Shown one piece after another: positions 1-7,724 of a DNA stretch of 24,151 nt. The stretch comes from Promethearchaeota archaeon (GTDB lineage: Archaea; Asgardarchaeota; Lokiarchaeia; Sigynarchaeales; SOKP01). The position numbers and the translations under genes are program-made. Numbering within the stretch: the first letter of the stretch is position 1; every line of letters begins with the position of its first letter. The stretch is from NCBI GenBank assembly GCA_016839425.1, contig JAEOUI010000071.1, positions 1 through 24,151 of the forward strand, written 5' to 3'. The notes under the pieces are model-generated. The model saw only the letters and a program-made list of their open reading frames with translations. It was not told the DNA's origin and made no database searches.

Positions 1-867
1 ATTAATCCTTTTCGTAGCTCCATGAGCTTCGTTTTTCACTCGAGTGTGATTTAAAGGGTTTCCATAAAAAACATCGGGCTTTGCAGACACTTGATTAGTG
101 ATGATAACAGCTAATTCGTCATAAGATTCAGTTAACCGTAATAAATCGTGAATGTGACTATTAAGTACTTGTTGTCTGTTAGCTAACGTCCCCCTACCAA
201 TATATTCGCTTCGAAAATGAGTTATTATTGAATCAACAATAACGAGTTTTATGTTTTTTTCTTCAATAATTTTAGGAGCTTCAGATATTAAAAGTACTTG
301 ATGATTGCTATTATAAGCTCTCCCAATCGTGATATTACGCAGAGCCTGATTGTAATCCATATCAATACTATCCGCCATTTGAATTATTCGTTCAGGTCGG
401 AAGGTTCCTTCTGTATCAATATAAAGCGCATTTCCCTCAAGACCGCCGTTATCGTATGGAAGCTGAACATTAACGCATAATTGATGAGCTAATTGAGTTT
501 TTCCAGTTCTATATTCCCCAAATAATTCCGTTAACGCCCCAGGTTCGAATCCACCGCCAAGAAGCTCGTCAAGATTGAAACTACCCGAATGAATCTTTTT
601 CATATGCTTTCTTTTTTCCCATATTATTTCGGCGGATTTAAAGCCAAGATTCTCCATATCTTGGGCAGCCTTAACAATTTTAGCTGCTGTTTTTTCTCCA
701 ATTCCAGATTCAATCAATTTAGAGATAGGATATAAGGCTAATGTTTTGATATTATAAATGCCCTCGTCTTTCAATTTCTTTAATGTTACCTCCCCGATAC
801 CAGGAATGTCTGCTAAATCAAAGGAGTTTTCAGAATTATTAATTTCGTTAATATTTTTTTTTGCCAT
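1..867 (-). CDS. radA: DNA repair and recombination protein RadA (C-terminus cut by window edge)
   Basis: RadA is the archaeal RecA/Rad51-family recombinase that forms filaments on single-stranded DNA and drives homologous pairing. My translation from the ATG at 867 gives 289 codons, open to base 1 with no stop, so the gene continues leftward. The N-terminal part has two helix-hairpin-helix-like turns (DIPGIGEVTL at 19-28, ESGIGEKTA at 53-61). Walker A is GEYRTGKT at 117-124, IDTEGTFRPER lies at 150-160 and Walker B is LVIVD at 208-212, followed by the conserved GRGTLANRQQ stretch. The Walker A carries Arg-Thr, as in eukaryotic Rad51, where typical archaeal RadA has Gly-Ser. The L2 region at 275-285 lacks the usual GGH. 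An AAGGA-like element lies about 6 bases before the ATG. The membrane-protein gene ends 113 bases upstream on the same strand and could be co-transcribed. Confidence 0.96.
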   Translation of the reverse strand, partial: MAKKNINEINNSENSFDLADIPGIGEVTLKKLKDEGIYNIKTLALYPISKLIESGIGEKTAAKIVKAAQDMENLGFKSAEIIWEKRKHMKKIHSGSFNLDELLGGGFEPGALTELFGEYRTGKTQLAHQLCVNVQLPYDNGGLEGNALYIDTEGTFRPERIIQMADSIDMDYNQALRNITIGRAYNSNHQVLLISEAPKIIEEKNIKLVIVDSIITHFRSEYIGRGTLANRQQVLNSHIHDLLRLTESYDELAVIITNQVSAKPDVFYGNPLNHTRVKNEAHGATKRIN

Positions 868-980
868 TTTATTTCCTTTTCTTCTACTTTCTACTTTCTA
901 TTATCTATTTATTCACACAGTAATTTAAAAATAGAGATAAAATAAAAAAATAATTGTTGCTTTTGCTATTTCGTAATTTC

Positions 981-1652
981 CTAACTTTTCGTTATGAACA
1001 ACAAAAAGATAAATAATACGACACATAGTAAAACTGCCACTACGACCATCGCTCCAATGCCAGCCCAAATGAATCCTATATAGAGAAATGGCAAGAAAAA
1101 GATAACAGAGATTATTACAATTACCGGTAGGGATATTTCCTCGTCTTTTATATCTAAGATCATTGGCGCAATGGCTAACAACACCATTAGGGTTGCAACG
1201 AGCTGAAATGCAATTCGTAAACCCAAGGCAAAGGTAGGATCGTGTACATCAGGGACATAGAAAAATCCTACTTGCATTGTATCACCTTTCAACGCTTCAA
1301 CAGAATTCGGTAGGATTCCCGTAATAATTACTTGGATGATAAGCCCTAAAATCAGAAAAAGAATGATATCGTCGAAATCCTTGGTTTCCCTATATACAAA
1401 CAATAAATCTCGCGCCAAACAAATATCGAATAAGATAAAGAGCAATAAGAACACGGTTAGAGAATCAACGCCAAAGAATATAGATTCAGGCACGGATGTA
1501 AGATACCAAAGATAATTCACTGGAACCAATACCATTATATAGGCAAAATATCCGTATTTTTCGTTCCTTTCTAAGAGGTCAAAACACAAAAAAACACCAA
1601 ATAGAACGAGAAAAGTAATGAACAGTATTAAACTAGTCACATCGGTTTCCAT
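981..1652 (-). CDS. Hypothetical multi-pass membrane protein
   Basis: I do not recognise this 223-residue protein. It is almost entirely hydrophobic, with six or seven predicted membrane helices at about 6-26, 33-51, 61-80, 95-114, 141-166, 174-195 and 197-220. Short charged loops separate them (LERNEK near 27-32, RETKDFDD near 88-95, DIKDEE near 167-172). The longest non-membrane stretch, about 115-140, contains acidic and aromatic residues. There is no cleavable signal peptide and no motif that points to a transporter or enzyme. It lies 113 bases upstream of radA on the same strand, so the two may share a transcript, but no functional link is implied. The start is ATG; upstream are two palindromic TTTATAAA octamers (1765-1772 and 1782-1789) that could be TATA elements. 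Confidence 0.75.
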   Translation of the reverse strand: METDVTSLILFITFLVLFGVFLCFDLLERNEKYGYFAYIMVLVPVNYLWYLTSVPESIFFGVDSLTVFLLLFILFDICLARDLLFVYRETKDFDDIILFLILGLIIQVIITGILPNSVEALKGDTMQVGFFYVPDVHDPTFALGLRIAFQLVATLMVLLAIAPMILDIKDEEISLPVIVIISVIFFLPFLYIGFIWAGIGAMVVVAVLLCVVLFIFLLFITKS

Positions 1653-1812
1653 TTTCTTTCATCAAGTTAGTATTTTTTTTTTAATATTAGTATCACTATA
1701 ATTTTAATTAAACTTATGGTAATATGACATTGAATTATATCATAAAACAATATGTCGTTTTCTTTTTATAAACGAGATATGTTTATAAAGTTTTCTTCAA
1801 TCTTTAATTTGT

Positions 1813-3180
1813 TTACAATTCGCTAATGAGTTTCTCGAGATGAGAAATCATCTCTTTTGCTTTATTCGCGTCTTCCGCTTCACCTGAAAGGAGTAAAGCA
1901 TTTCTATAAAATGCAACTTTTAATGAAACGCTCGTTCCATCCTCAGAAATTATTTTAACTTCATTTAAAATATCGTGATATTTATACCCATTTTCGAGAA
2001 CAATCCTTCTTATTTCATCGTGTATATTATCAATTACTTCTTGTGAGACGGTTATTGATTTATTGATCTTCTTCCCCTTCGGAAAACCTCTTGTAAGCGA
2101 ACTTAACAAATCTTCTTGAATGCTCATAATTTCAAGTATTTTAAGTAAAATGAAGTTCCCATCACTAACGGGCGCTAATTGAGGAAAGTAATATTTTAAA
2201 GTATCTGCTGCAGCAAAACATGCCCTTTCTTCCCTGATTTGTCGGGAGATTTCACCAGGCTCGTTTTTTACTTGTTTAGTAACATAACCACTCTCTTCAA
2301 TAAACTTTTTGGCAACGGGCGATATTGAGGGAGTAGTAATGATACACCCCGGCTTGGATTTTTGAATTCTCTCATCGCAAGACACGAACAACATTAACAA
2401 ATCTTCAAAACTTATCTCTAGACCATTTTCATCAATAACCAATATTCTAGATCCATCAATATCAAAACACACACCTAAATGACTATTTGAAGCTTTAACA
2501 ATGTCTGCAACATTTCTGATGGTACTTATATTAGGAATGGGCGTTCCACTTCTTTGTCTATAGTGTGTGTTCAATGCAATAGTCTCAACACCAAGATCAT
2601 TAAATAATATAGGAGATACTCGTCCAGTGGGTGAGTAGGAGCAATCTACAACTATTTTCAGGTTAGTTTTTTCGATTTTCTTCTTATTTACAAATTGTTC
2701 TAGTGATTTTATATATACATCAAGCGTCTGTGGGATCGCATTGATTTGACCAATCTCGTTAGGATCGACTCTCCTTACACCCGTAGTTTGGACATTAACG
2801 ATTTTTTGAATTTCTGAACGGCCTAATTCAATACCACCCGCATCGACAAATCTCAAATATATTCCCTCCGCTGTGTGACCACCAGAAAAGAAAACACCCC
2901 CACTCGCTCCAAAACGTCTTATGGTAAATTGGAGCATGGGAAAGGTACAATCCGATAGATTTAAGAGATTAACTCCTGTAGACATCACGCCTGCAGTAAA
3001 CGCCCTTTTCAACATTCTACTATCGTTGTGATAGTCCCTACCCATTACTATTGATTCTCCTTGATTAAAGGTCGTGCCGAACATGGAACCCAAGGAAGCC
3101 GAAATTTCGGGAGTAAACACAAAATTAGCCTTTCCTTTAAATCGACCGTCCTGTATTAAATTATTAAATTCTTGAACCAT
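1813..3180 (-). CDS. Phosphohexomutase-family protein with degenerate active site (probable pseudoenzyme)
   Basis: The 455-residue protein has the length and domain order of archaeal phosphoglucomutase/phosphomannomutase/GlmM proteins, which swap phosphate between C1 and C6 of hexose phosphates. Recognisable segments are TPEISASLGSMFGTTF near 23-38, the phosphoserine-loop region near 94-106, the metal-loop region near 238-249 and a C-terminal domain ending in EDANKAKEMI. The catalytic signatures are gone. The TASHNP loop reads SGGHTA, so the phospho-acceptor serine falls on Gly101. The DGDADR metal loop reads DIDGSR, losing the third aspartate. The GE-SGH sugar loop is absent around 314-330, and the C-terminal RPSGTEP phosphate loop is replaced by a hydrophobic stretch near 420-434. 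The frame is long and undamaged, so this is a maintained protein and not a decaying gene. It is divergent from the branching enzyme. A regulatory or structural role is an inference. Confidence 0.8.
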   Translation of the reverse strand: MVQEFNNLIQDGRFKGKANFVFTPEISASLGSMFGTTFNQGESIVMGRDYHNDSRMLKRAFTAGVMSTGVNLLNLSDCTFPMLQFTIRRFGASGGVFFSGGHTAEGIYLRFVDAGGIELGRSEIQKIVNVQTTGVRRVDPNEIGQINAIPQTLDVYIKSLEQFVNKKKIEKTNLKIVVDCSYSPTGRVSPILFNDLGVETIALNTHYRQRSGTPIPNISTIRNVADIVKASNSHLGVCFDIDGSRILVIDENGLEISFEDLLMLFVSCDERIQKSKPGCIITTPSISPVAKKFIEESGYVTKQVKNEPGEISRQIREERACFAAADTLKYYFPQLAPVSDGNFILLKILEIMSIQEDLLSSLTRGFPKGKKINKSITVSQEVIDNIHDEIRRIVLENGYKYHDILNEVKIISEDGTSVSLKVAFYRNALLLSGEAEDANKAKEMISHLEKLISEL

Positions 3181-3308
3181 TTTAAGCTATAATTAAATGT
3201 GTGATAGTAAGTAGATATCTTATATTAATTACCATAGAGAAGATAATATATATTTCTTCTCATAAAAACATCTATTATTTCTTAACGACTAATAACAAAA
3301 TGACATGG

Positions 3309-3325
3309 TAGAGTTTAAATCTCTA
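3309..3325 (+). promoter_or_regulatory. Probable promoter with TATA box inside an inverted repeat
   Basis: The sequence TAGAGTTTAAATCTCTA has perfect 5-base arms (TAGAG/CTCTA) flanking TTTAAAT. The TATA-like centre lies about 32 bases before the ATG at 3349, so transcription would begin at or just before the start codon, as in leaderless archaeal mRNAs. A repressor bound to the arms would cover the TATA element; that role is inferred. Confidence 0.45.
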
Positions 3326-3348
3326 AAAGCAATATTAGTTATATTAAA

Positions 3349-5067
3349 ATGAACGAAAAAATATTAGGTAAATTTGCAATTGTTCTCCATTCTCACCTGC
3401 CTTGGGTAATTAATCACGGCGTATGGCCACATGGAACATCCTGGGTATACGAGGCAGCCGCAGAGACGTATTTGCCATTGCTAATGGAGTTATATAAGCT
3501 AGTTGACGACGGTTATCATCCAAAATTGACTATTGGTCTTACACCAGTACTTTGCGAGATGTTGCGACACCCCTCTTTCGTTCAAGGATTCTTAGGTTAT
3601 ATGGATGAAAAAGTTGGTGCCGCTTTAAATGATTACGATAGCTTTACGGAAAATAATTACGAAGAAGCAAGGATTAATCTGACGAAACGGTGGGAAGAAT
3701 TTTACGAAAGAATGAGAGAATTATATCTTCATCGATTTAATAGAGATATTGTTGGTGCATTTAAATCCTTGCAAGATCAAGGACTAATAGACATCATTAC
3801 TTGCGGAGCGACTCATGGCTATAGCCCCTTGCTTTCTAAAGATACTTCAATCGATGCTCAATTTAAAACAGCAGTTGATAATTATAAAAAACATTTTGGG
3901 ATGGCTCCAACTGGTGTCTGGCTTCCTGAATGTGCCTATCGACCAGGATATAAATGGAAAAATCCAATAACAAAAGAAGAATACGATAGACCTGGAATTG
4001 AATATTTTCTAGCTAAAAACGGCTTGAAATATTTCTTTATAGATACTTCAATGTTGTTGGGTGGAAAGTCTCAAGGAGTATATGCTGCGAGGTTCCCTCT
4101 TTTAAAGGAATTATGGAAACAATTTGAGTCGCAATATGAAGAAATTCCCACTTCTTTCGAAAAATCCCAAAACGAAGCTTATTTAACTAGTACAGCCCCT
4201 TCTACACCAGCTCCAGTTGGTTTTTTTACTCGAGACGAAAAGACGGGTATTGTAGTATGGAGCGGAGAACATGGATATCCTGGTTGCTCGGAATATTTGG
4301 ATTTCCACAAAAAGCACTATCCAGGAGGACTTCGTTATTGGAAGGTAACTGGTCCAAAAGTAGATTTAGGCGCTAAAATGCTCTACTGGCCAGACGATGT
4401 ACCTAGAAAATTAGACGAAAACGCTGGACATTATGTTAATCTCATAAAGGATATTTTAAGGGATTATAGGAATAAGGTTGGAGATCAAGGAATAATTATT
4501 GCCCCTTATGATTGCGAACTTTTCGGCCATTGGTGGTTCGAAGGAACTTGGTGGTTGGCGAGAGTATTTAGGTGGTTAGAAGATGATCCTGAAGTGGAAC
4601 TCACAAACACGAGAATCTACATGGAGCAAAATCCCCCTAATAAGGTTGTTTCTCCCATAGAAGGTTCATGGGGACAAGGAAGTGGGCATTGGGTGTGGTT
4701 AAACGAATGGACAATTTGGACATGGAAAAATATTTACGAATGCGAAGCAAAAAGCGAAGAGATTATCGCAAAATATAAAAATTCTCCTGATCAAAACTTA
4801 CAAAAGATATTAAGACAATTAGTTAGAGAATTATTACTTTTAGAGAGTTCGGACTGGCAATTTTTAATATCAACATGGTCTGCAAGAGATTACGCCGAGA
4901 ATCGAATTACTTTACACTACGAAAACTTCAACCGGTTATACGATATGGCGCAAAAATATGGAAATGGACAGTTTGTAGAAGAAGGAGAATGGCATTTCCT
5001 TGGTACATTGGAAGCAAACGAGGGTTTATTTGCCGATATTGACTTGGAACCTTTTGCTAAAAAATAA
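3349..5067 (+). CDS. GH57 family 1,4-alpha-glucan branching enzyme
   Basis: This 572-residue protein belongs to glycoside hydrolase family 57 and most resembles the branching-enzyme group, which cuts an alpha-1,4-glucan chain and reattaches it through an alpha-1,6 bond. All the expected motifs are visible. HSHLPW at 14-19 is motif 1. WLPECAYRPGY at 191-201 contains Glu194, the expected catalytic nucleophile. APYDCELFGHWWFEG at 385-399 contains Asp388, the expected acid/base. A helical C-terminal domain rich in Trp follows (about 440-560), and the length fits the family. There is no signal peptide, so it acts in the cytoplasm on glycogen-like polymer. The ATG is supported by an inverted-repeat TATA element about 30 bases upstream. 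A T-rich stretch just after the stop (5068-5087) may end transcription before the convergent nucleotidyltransferase. An amylase or glucanotransferase activity is possible but fits the motifs less well. Confidence 0.92.
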   Translation: MNEKILGKFAIVLHSHLPWVINHGVWPHGTSWVYEAAAETYLPLLMELYKLVDDGYHPKLTIGLTPVLCEMLRHPSFVQGFLGYMDEKVGAALNDYDSFTENNYEEARINLTKRWEEFYERMRELYLHRFNRDIVGAFKSLQDQGLIDIITCGATHGYSPLLSKDTSIDAQFKTAVDNYKKHFGMAPTGVWLPECAYRPGYKWKNPITKEEYDRPGIEYFLAKNGLKYFFIDTSMLLGGKSQGVYAARFPLLKELWKQFESQYEEIPTSFEKSQNEAYLTSTAPSTPAPVGFFTRDEKTGIVVWSGEHGYPGCSEYLDFHKKHYPGGLRYWKVTGPKVDLGAKMLYWPDDVPRKLDENAGHYVNLIKDILRDYRNKVGDQGIIIAPYDCELFGHWWFEGTWWLARVFRWLEDDPEVELTNTRIYMEQNPPNKVVSPIEGSWGQGSGHWVWLNEWTIWTWKNIYECEAKSEEIIAKYKNSPDQNLQKILRQLVRELLLLESSDWQFLISTWSARDYAENRITLHYENFNRLYDMAQKYGNGQFVEEGEWHFLGTLEANEGLFADIDLEPFAKK

Positions 5068-5119
5068 TTCTTTTTATCTCTTATTTTAATTTAAACAGAA
5101 CCTATAGTTATCCAAATAT

Positions 5120-6274
5120 CTATAGAGGAGAAGTACCCAAATCTATCGTTTTATCAATAATTTGTGAATTATCACTAATTTTGGAATAAGGAGCAATAAT
5201 AGCTTTTTTTAAAACCGTGTTTGCACCAATTTGGCAGTTATTGCATATTATTGATTCTTCTATGTGGCATCCAGGTCCAATCGAAACTTCGTCCCAAATT
5301 ACACTCCTATCAATCAAGCTATCTTCACCAACGAATACATTACTACCAATAGAAGTGAGATTCTTAATCTTGATCCTATTGCTCAATCTCACATTCTCTC
5401 CGAAACAAGTTGGCCTTTCGATGACTATGTTTTGCCCCGAATCGATAATGCCCATAACGAAAATATCATCGTAATTGGAACCGTTAGGGGTAACGGGCCA
5501 GGAATGTAGCCTTAAAAGGTCCCAGTTCGCCCATAAATATGTTTGGGAATTTCCACAATCCATCCAATAATAATTCTTGACAAATCCATATAAATCGTAT
5601 TCGTTATCTAATAAAAAGGGAAAAACATTTCCACCAAAGTCCATAAGATTCGGATTTTCTTCGAGAATGCCTATGATTTTGCTATTTAAAGTGTATATCC
5701 CCGTGTTAATAACATTTGTATGGAGGAAAAGATCAGCCCTTTGAGCCATACTACTTAAATATAATTCCATAGGTGCGGGTTTTTCTAAAAAGAGGTATAT
5801 TTTTCTCTTATCGTCCAACAACACGACACCATATTGAGATGTGTGACTTTCAACGGTTTTCATAGAGATTGTTGCTATACCATTCTTTTTAATGTGATAA
5901 TTCATGAACTTTTTCATGGGCAAATTTGTTACGATATCCGCCATAGATACAACAACATTCTTCGAATCGATATGATCTTTCAACAACCAGAAAGCTTCTG
6001 CAGTTCCTTTACTATCGTGAATCGCCCATTCTAATTCCACATCTCCAAGCATATCTTGTGTCCAAGTTTTTTTCAAATGTTCTTCGATTTTATCACCCAT
6101 ATAAGCAAGTGCAAGAGTAATATGCTTGATATCTGCGTAAATCAAGTGTGCAATCGAATAATCAACCATCGGCTTGTTCGTGACTTTTACTAATGGTTTT
6201 GGAATCGTAGCTGTAAGCGGCATGAGCCGAGTTCCTTTTCCTCCCGCTAAAATGATAGCACTCCATTCACGCAT
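5120..6274 (-). CDS. Sugar-phosphate nucleotidyltransferase with left-handed beta-helix C-terminus
   Basis: The 384-residue protein joins a nucleoside triphosphate to a sugar 1-phosphate to form a nucleotide sugar. The N-terminal Rossmann-like domain begins with AIILAGGKGTRLMPLT at about 6-21, followed by PKPL at 25-28. MAD at 111-113 supplies the metal-binding Asp113. FLEKP at 162-166, NTGIY at 190-194 and MDCGN at 238-242 (second metal Asp239) complete the active site. From about 280 to 370 short hexapeptide-like repeats (IGSNVFVGED, IGPGCHIEE, IGANTVLKKA) mark a left-handed beta-helix. This matches archaeal glucose-1-phosphate and mannose-1-phosphate nucleotidyltransferases. The base and sugar cannot be told from sequence, although its branching-enzyme and GalT-like neighbours make an activated hexose plausible. 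The usual Gly-Asp at the metal site is Ala-Asp here. The start is ATG, with an AT-rich region about 40-50 bases upstream. Confidence 0.88.
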   Translation of the reverse strand: MREWSAIILAGGKGTRLMPLTATIPKPLVKVTNKPMVDYSIAHLIYADIKHITLALAYMGDKIEEHLKKTWTQDMLGDVELEWAIHDSKGTAEAFWLLKDHIDSKNVVVSMADIVTNLPMKKFMNYHIKKNGIATISMKTVESHTSQYGVVLLDDKRKIYLFLEKPAPMELYLSSMAQRADLFLHTNVINTGIYTLNSKIIGILEENPNLMDFGGNVFPFLLDNEYDLYGFVKNYYWMDCGNSQTYLWANWDLLRLHSWPVTPNGSNYDDIFVMGIIDSGQNIVIERPTCFGENVRLSNRIKIKNLTSIGSNVFVGEDSLIDRSVIWDEVSIGPGCHIEESIICNNCQIGANTVLKKAIIAPYSKISDNSQIIDKTIDLGTSPL

Positions 6275-6441
6275 TGTCAGTAAAATCCGTTGATTGGTTT
6301 TTTCTTGAATCGACTAAATTTTAAAATAAATAATATTGGTAAGTAAATTATCTTAAAATAATATTGTTTTAAAAATTTTTAGTGCTAATAATAGAATTTT
6401 TTCTTGGTTTTTAAATTAGAAACGAAAAAATGCTTGATAAA

Positions 6442-7701
6442 TCATTTATTCAATATATTTCGAATTTCTATAGCAGTCTGTTCAGGTAACTTTCGAGCAA
6501 CTCGCATATCGTCAGCCATCTCAGCACCACCAATTATTTCATGAGGTATAATATCCCCAAAAAGATGAAAATCTGCATCGTATCCGTAAGGACAGCAATT
6601 AAAGATTATATTTCTATTTCTTTCAACTCCTAATTCGTCTAAAGCACTAAAAATAAGTTTAAGCGTTTTGGCCAAGTCTTGAATTTGATTTGGCTTTAAA
6701 TTGGCAAACCTTCTAATATGTTCGTGAGGATAAAAACGCAAGTGATAATTTCTAACAGGGCTTCCCGTGGCGTAATATGTCCAATATTTGCTATCTAAAA
6801 CTTTTCGATTTTCCTCGTCGTGCGAAGTATGACACAAACGGCATTCGTCCATTTCTTCAAAAGCTTGTAAATAGCCACCAAGACGAGAACCGTGCCCATC
6901 ACCGTTCAAATCGATATAAACTTGACTATGGATTCGGGGTTGACTTCCTCCTACCTTGCGACCTATATTGAAAAAAGGTGATATCAAAATATCGTAATAA
7001 TCTCTATTTATTGCTTCCTCGACAGAGTAAAGTATCGCAGCCTTCATTGAAAGAAATATCCCTGCTAACACGTCCTCAGGAATTAGATCGAAACATAAAT
7101 CGGGATAAAATTGTCGTGAGATAGTTAATAAATTTATTCCAAAGGATACTTTTGAATTAAGGGGAAGGTCTTTTTCTATTGAGTTTTTTAATTCGTCATC
7201 AATGACGCGAACCATTGAAGGATATCTATTAATTAAGGTAATAGCCTTTATAGAGAGATCTAATGGTACAAGCTTTCGTGGTGTTGGAGTGAAAGGATTA
7301 TCGCGTCTAATTTCATCTTCGGTTATCAGGATTGTTGATCCATCTCTTAAAAGGGAACCATCGCCATTGTAAAGTGGTTTTCCCTCAGTTATTGAAGTAA
7401 ATATATCTGAAATACCCATAATTTTTGAACAATCTTGATCTTCTTTCAGATCATCCCCGTAATCGTGTGGTCGTTCGCCTCGAATGGGAGAAATATACGA
7501 AAATCTTCCTGAATATCGCACTTCTTTTCGAAGTCCAAATCCTTTTTTCTTTATAACAACAGTTGATAAAGGATCCCAACGCTTAATCGGAACTTCGCTG
7601 CTGGATTTAAAGTTTTCCTTAGTAATTATACCCCATTCCATAAAATTAGGAAATGGATTTTCCATTTTTTTATCGAGAGACTCTTTTGAAATATTAATCA
7701 C
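6442..7701 (-). CDS. GalT / ADP-glucose phosphorylase-like HIT-superfamily nucleotidyltransferase
   Basis: This 419-residue protein looks like the two-domain galactose-1-phosphate uridylyltransferase family, which moves nucleotidyl groups between sugar phosphates through a histidine intermediate. In the first domain PRIHSQ at 255-260 aligns with the family's PHPHSQ, so the nucleophile His258 and Gln260 are kept, but the first histidine (a zinc ligand in E. coli GalT) is Arg256. In the second domain CRLC at 287-290, PHEH at 325-328 and DFHLFGDIIP at 377-386 match the second zinc site of the plant ADP-glucose phosphorylase-type enzymes. The start is GTG at 7701; an in-frame ATG at 7665 (Met13) is an alternative, and neither has a good ribosome binding site. 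It follows the longin-like gene by 23 bases, so the two are probably one transcript. The substrate is unknown. Confidence 0.8.
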   Translation of the reverse strand: MINISKESLDKKMENPFPNFMEWGIITKENFKSSSEVPIKRWDPLSTVVIKKKGFGLRKEVRYSGRFSYISPIRGERPHDYGDDLKEDQDCSKIMGISDIFTSITEGKPLYNGDGSLLRDGSTILITEDEIRRDNPFTPTPRKLVPLDLSIKAITLINRYPSMVRVIDDELKNSIEKDLPLNSKVSFGINLLTISRQFYPDLCFDLIPEDVLAGIFLSMKAAILYSVEEAINRDYYDILISPFFNIGRKVGGSQPRIHSQVYIDLNGDGHGSRLGGYLQAFEEMDECRLCHTSHDEENRKVLDSKYWTYYATGSPVRNYHLRFYPHEHIRRFANLKPNQIQDLAKTLKLIFSALDELGVERNRNIIFNCCPYGYDADFHLFGDIIPHEIIGGAEMADDMRVARKLPEQTAIEIRNILNK

Positions 7702-7724
7702 TTATTGAAGTATTTAATTTATAA

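Noticed and set aside
541..554. GGTTCGAATCC, a perfect tRNA T-loop-like sequence
   Set aside because: It encodes the conserved GGGFEP segment of radA on the other strand, and no acceptor, D or anticodon stems can be formed around it.
5217..5509. Two overlapping plus-strand frames of 81 and 85 codons
   Set aside because: They lie opposite the beta-helix part of the nucleotidyltransferase, whose repeat motifs are clear; their proteins have no recognisable features.
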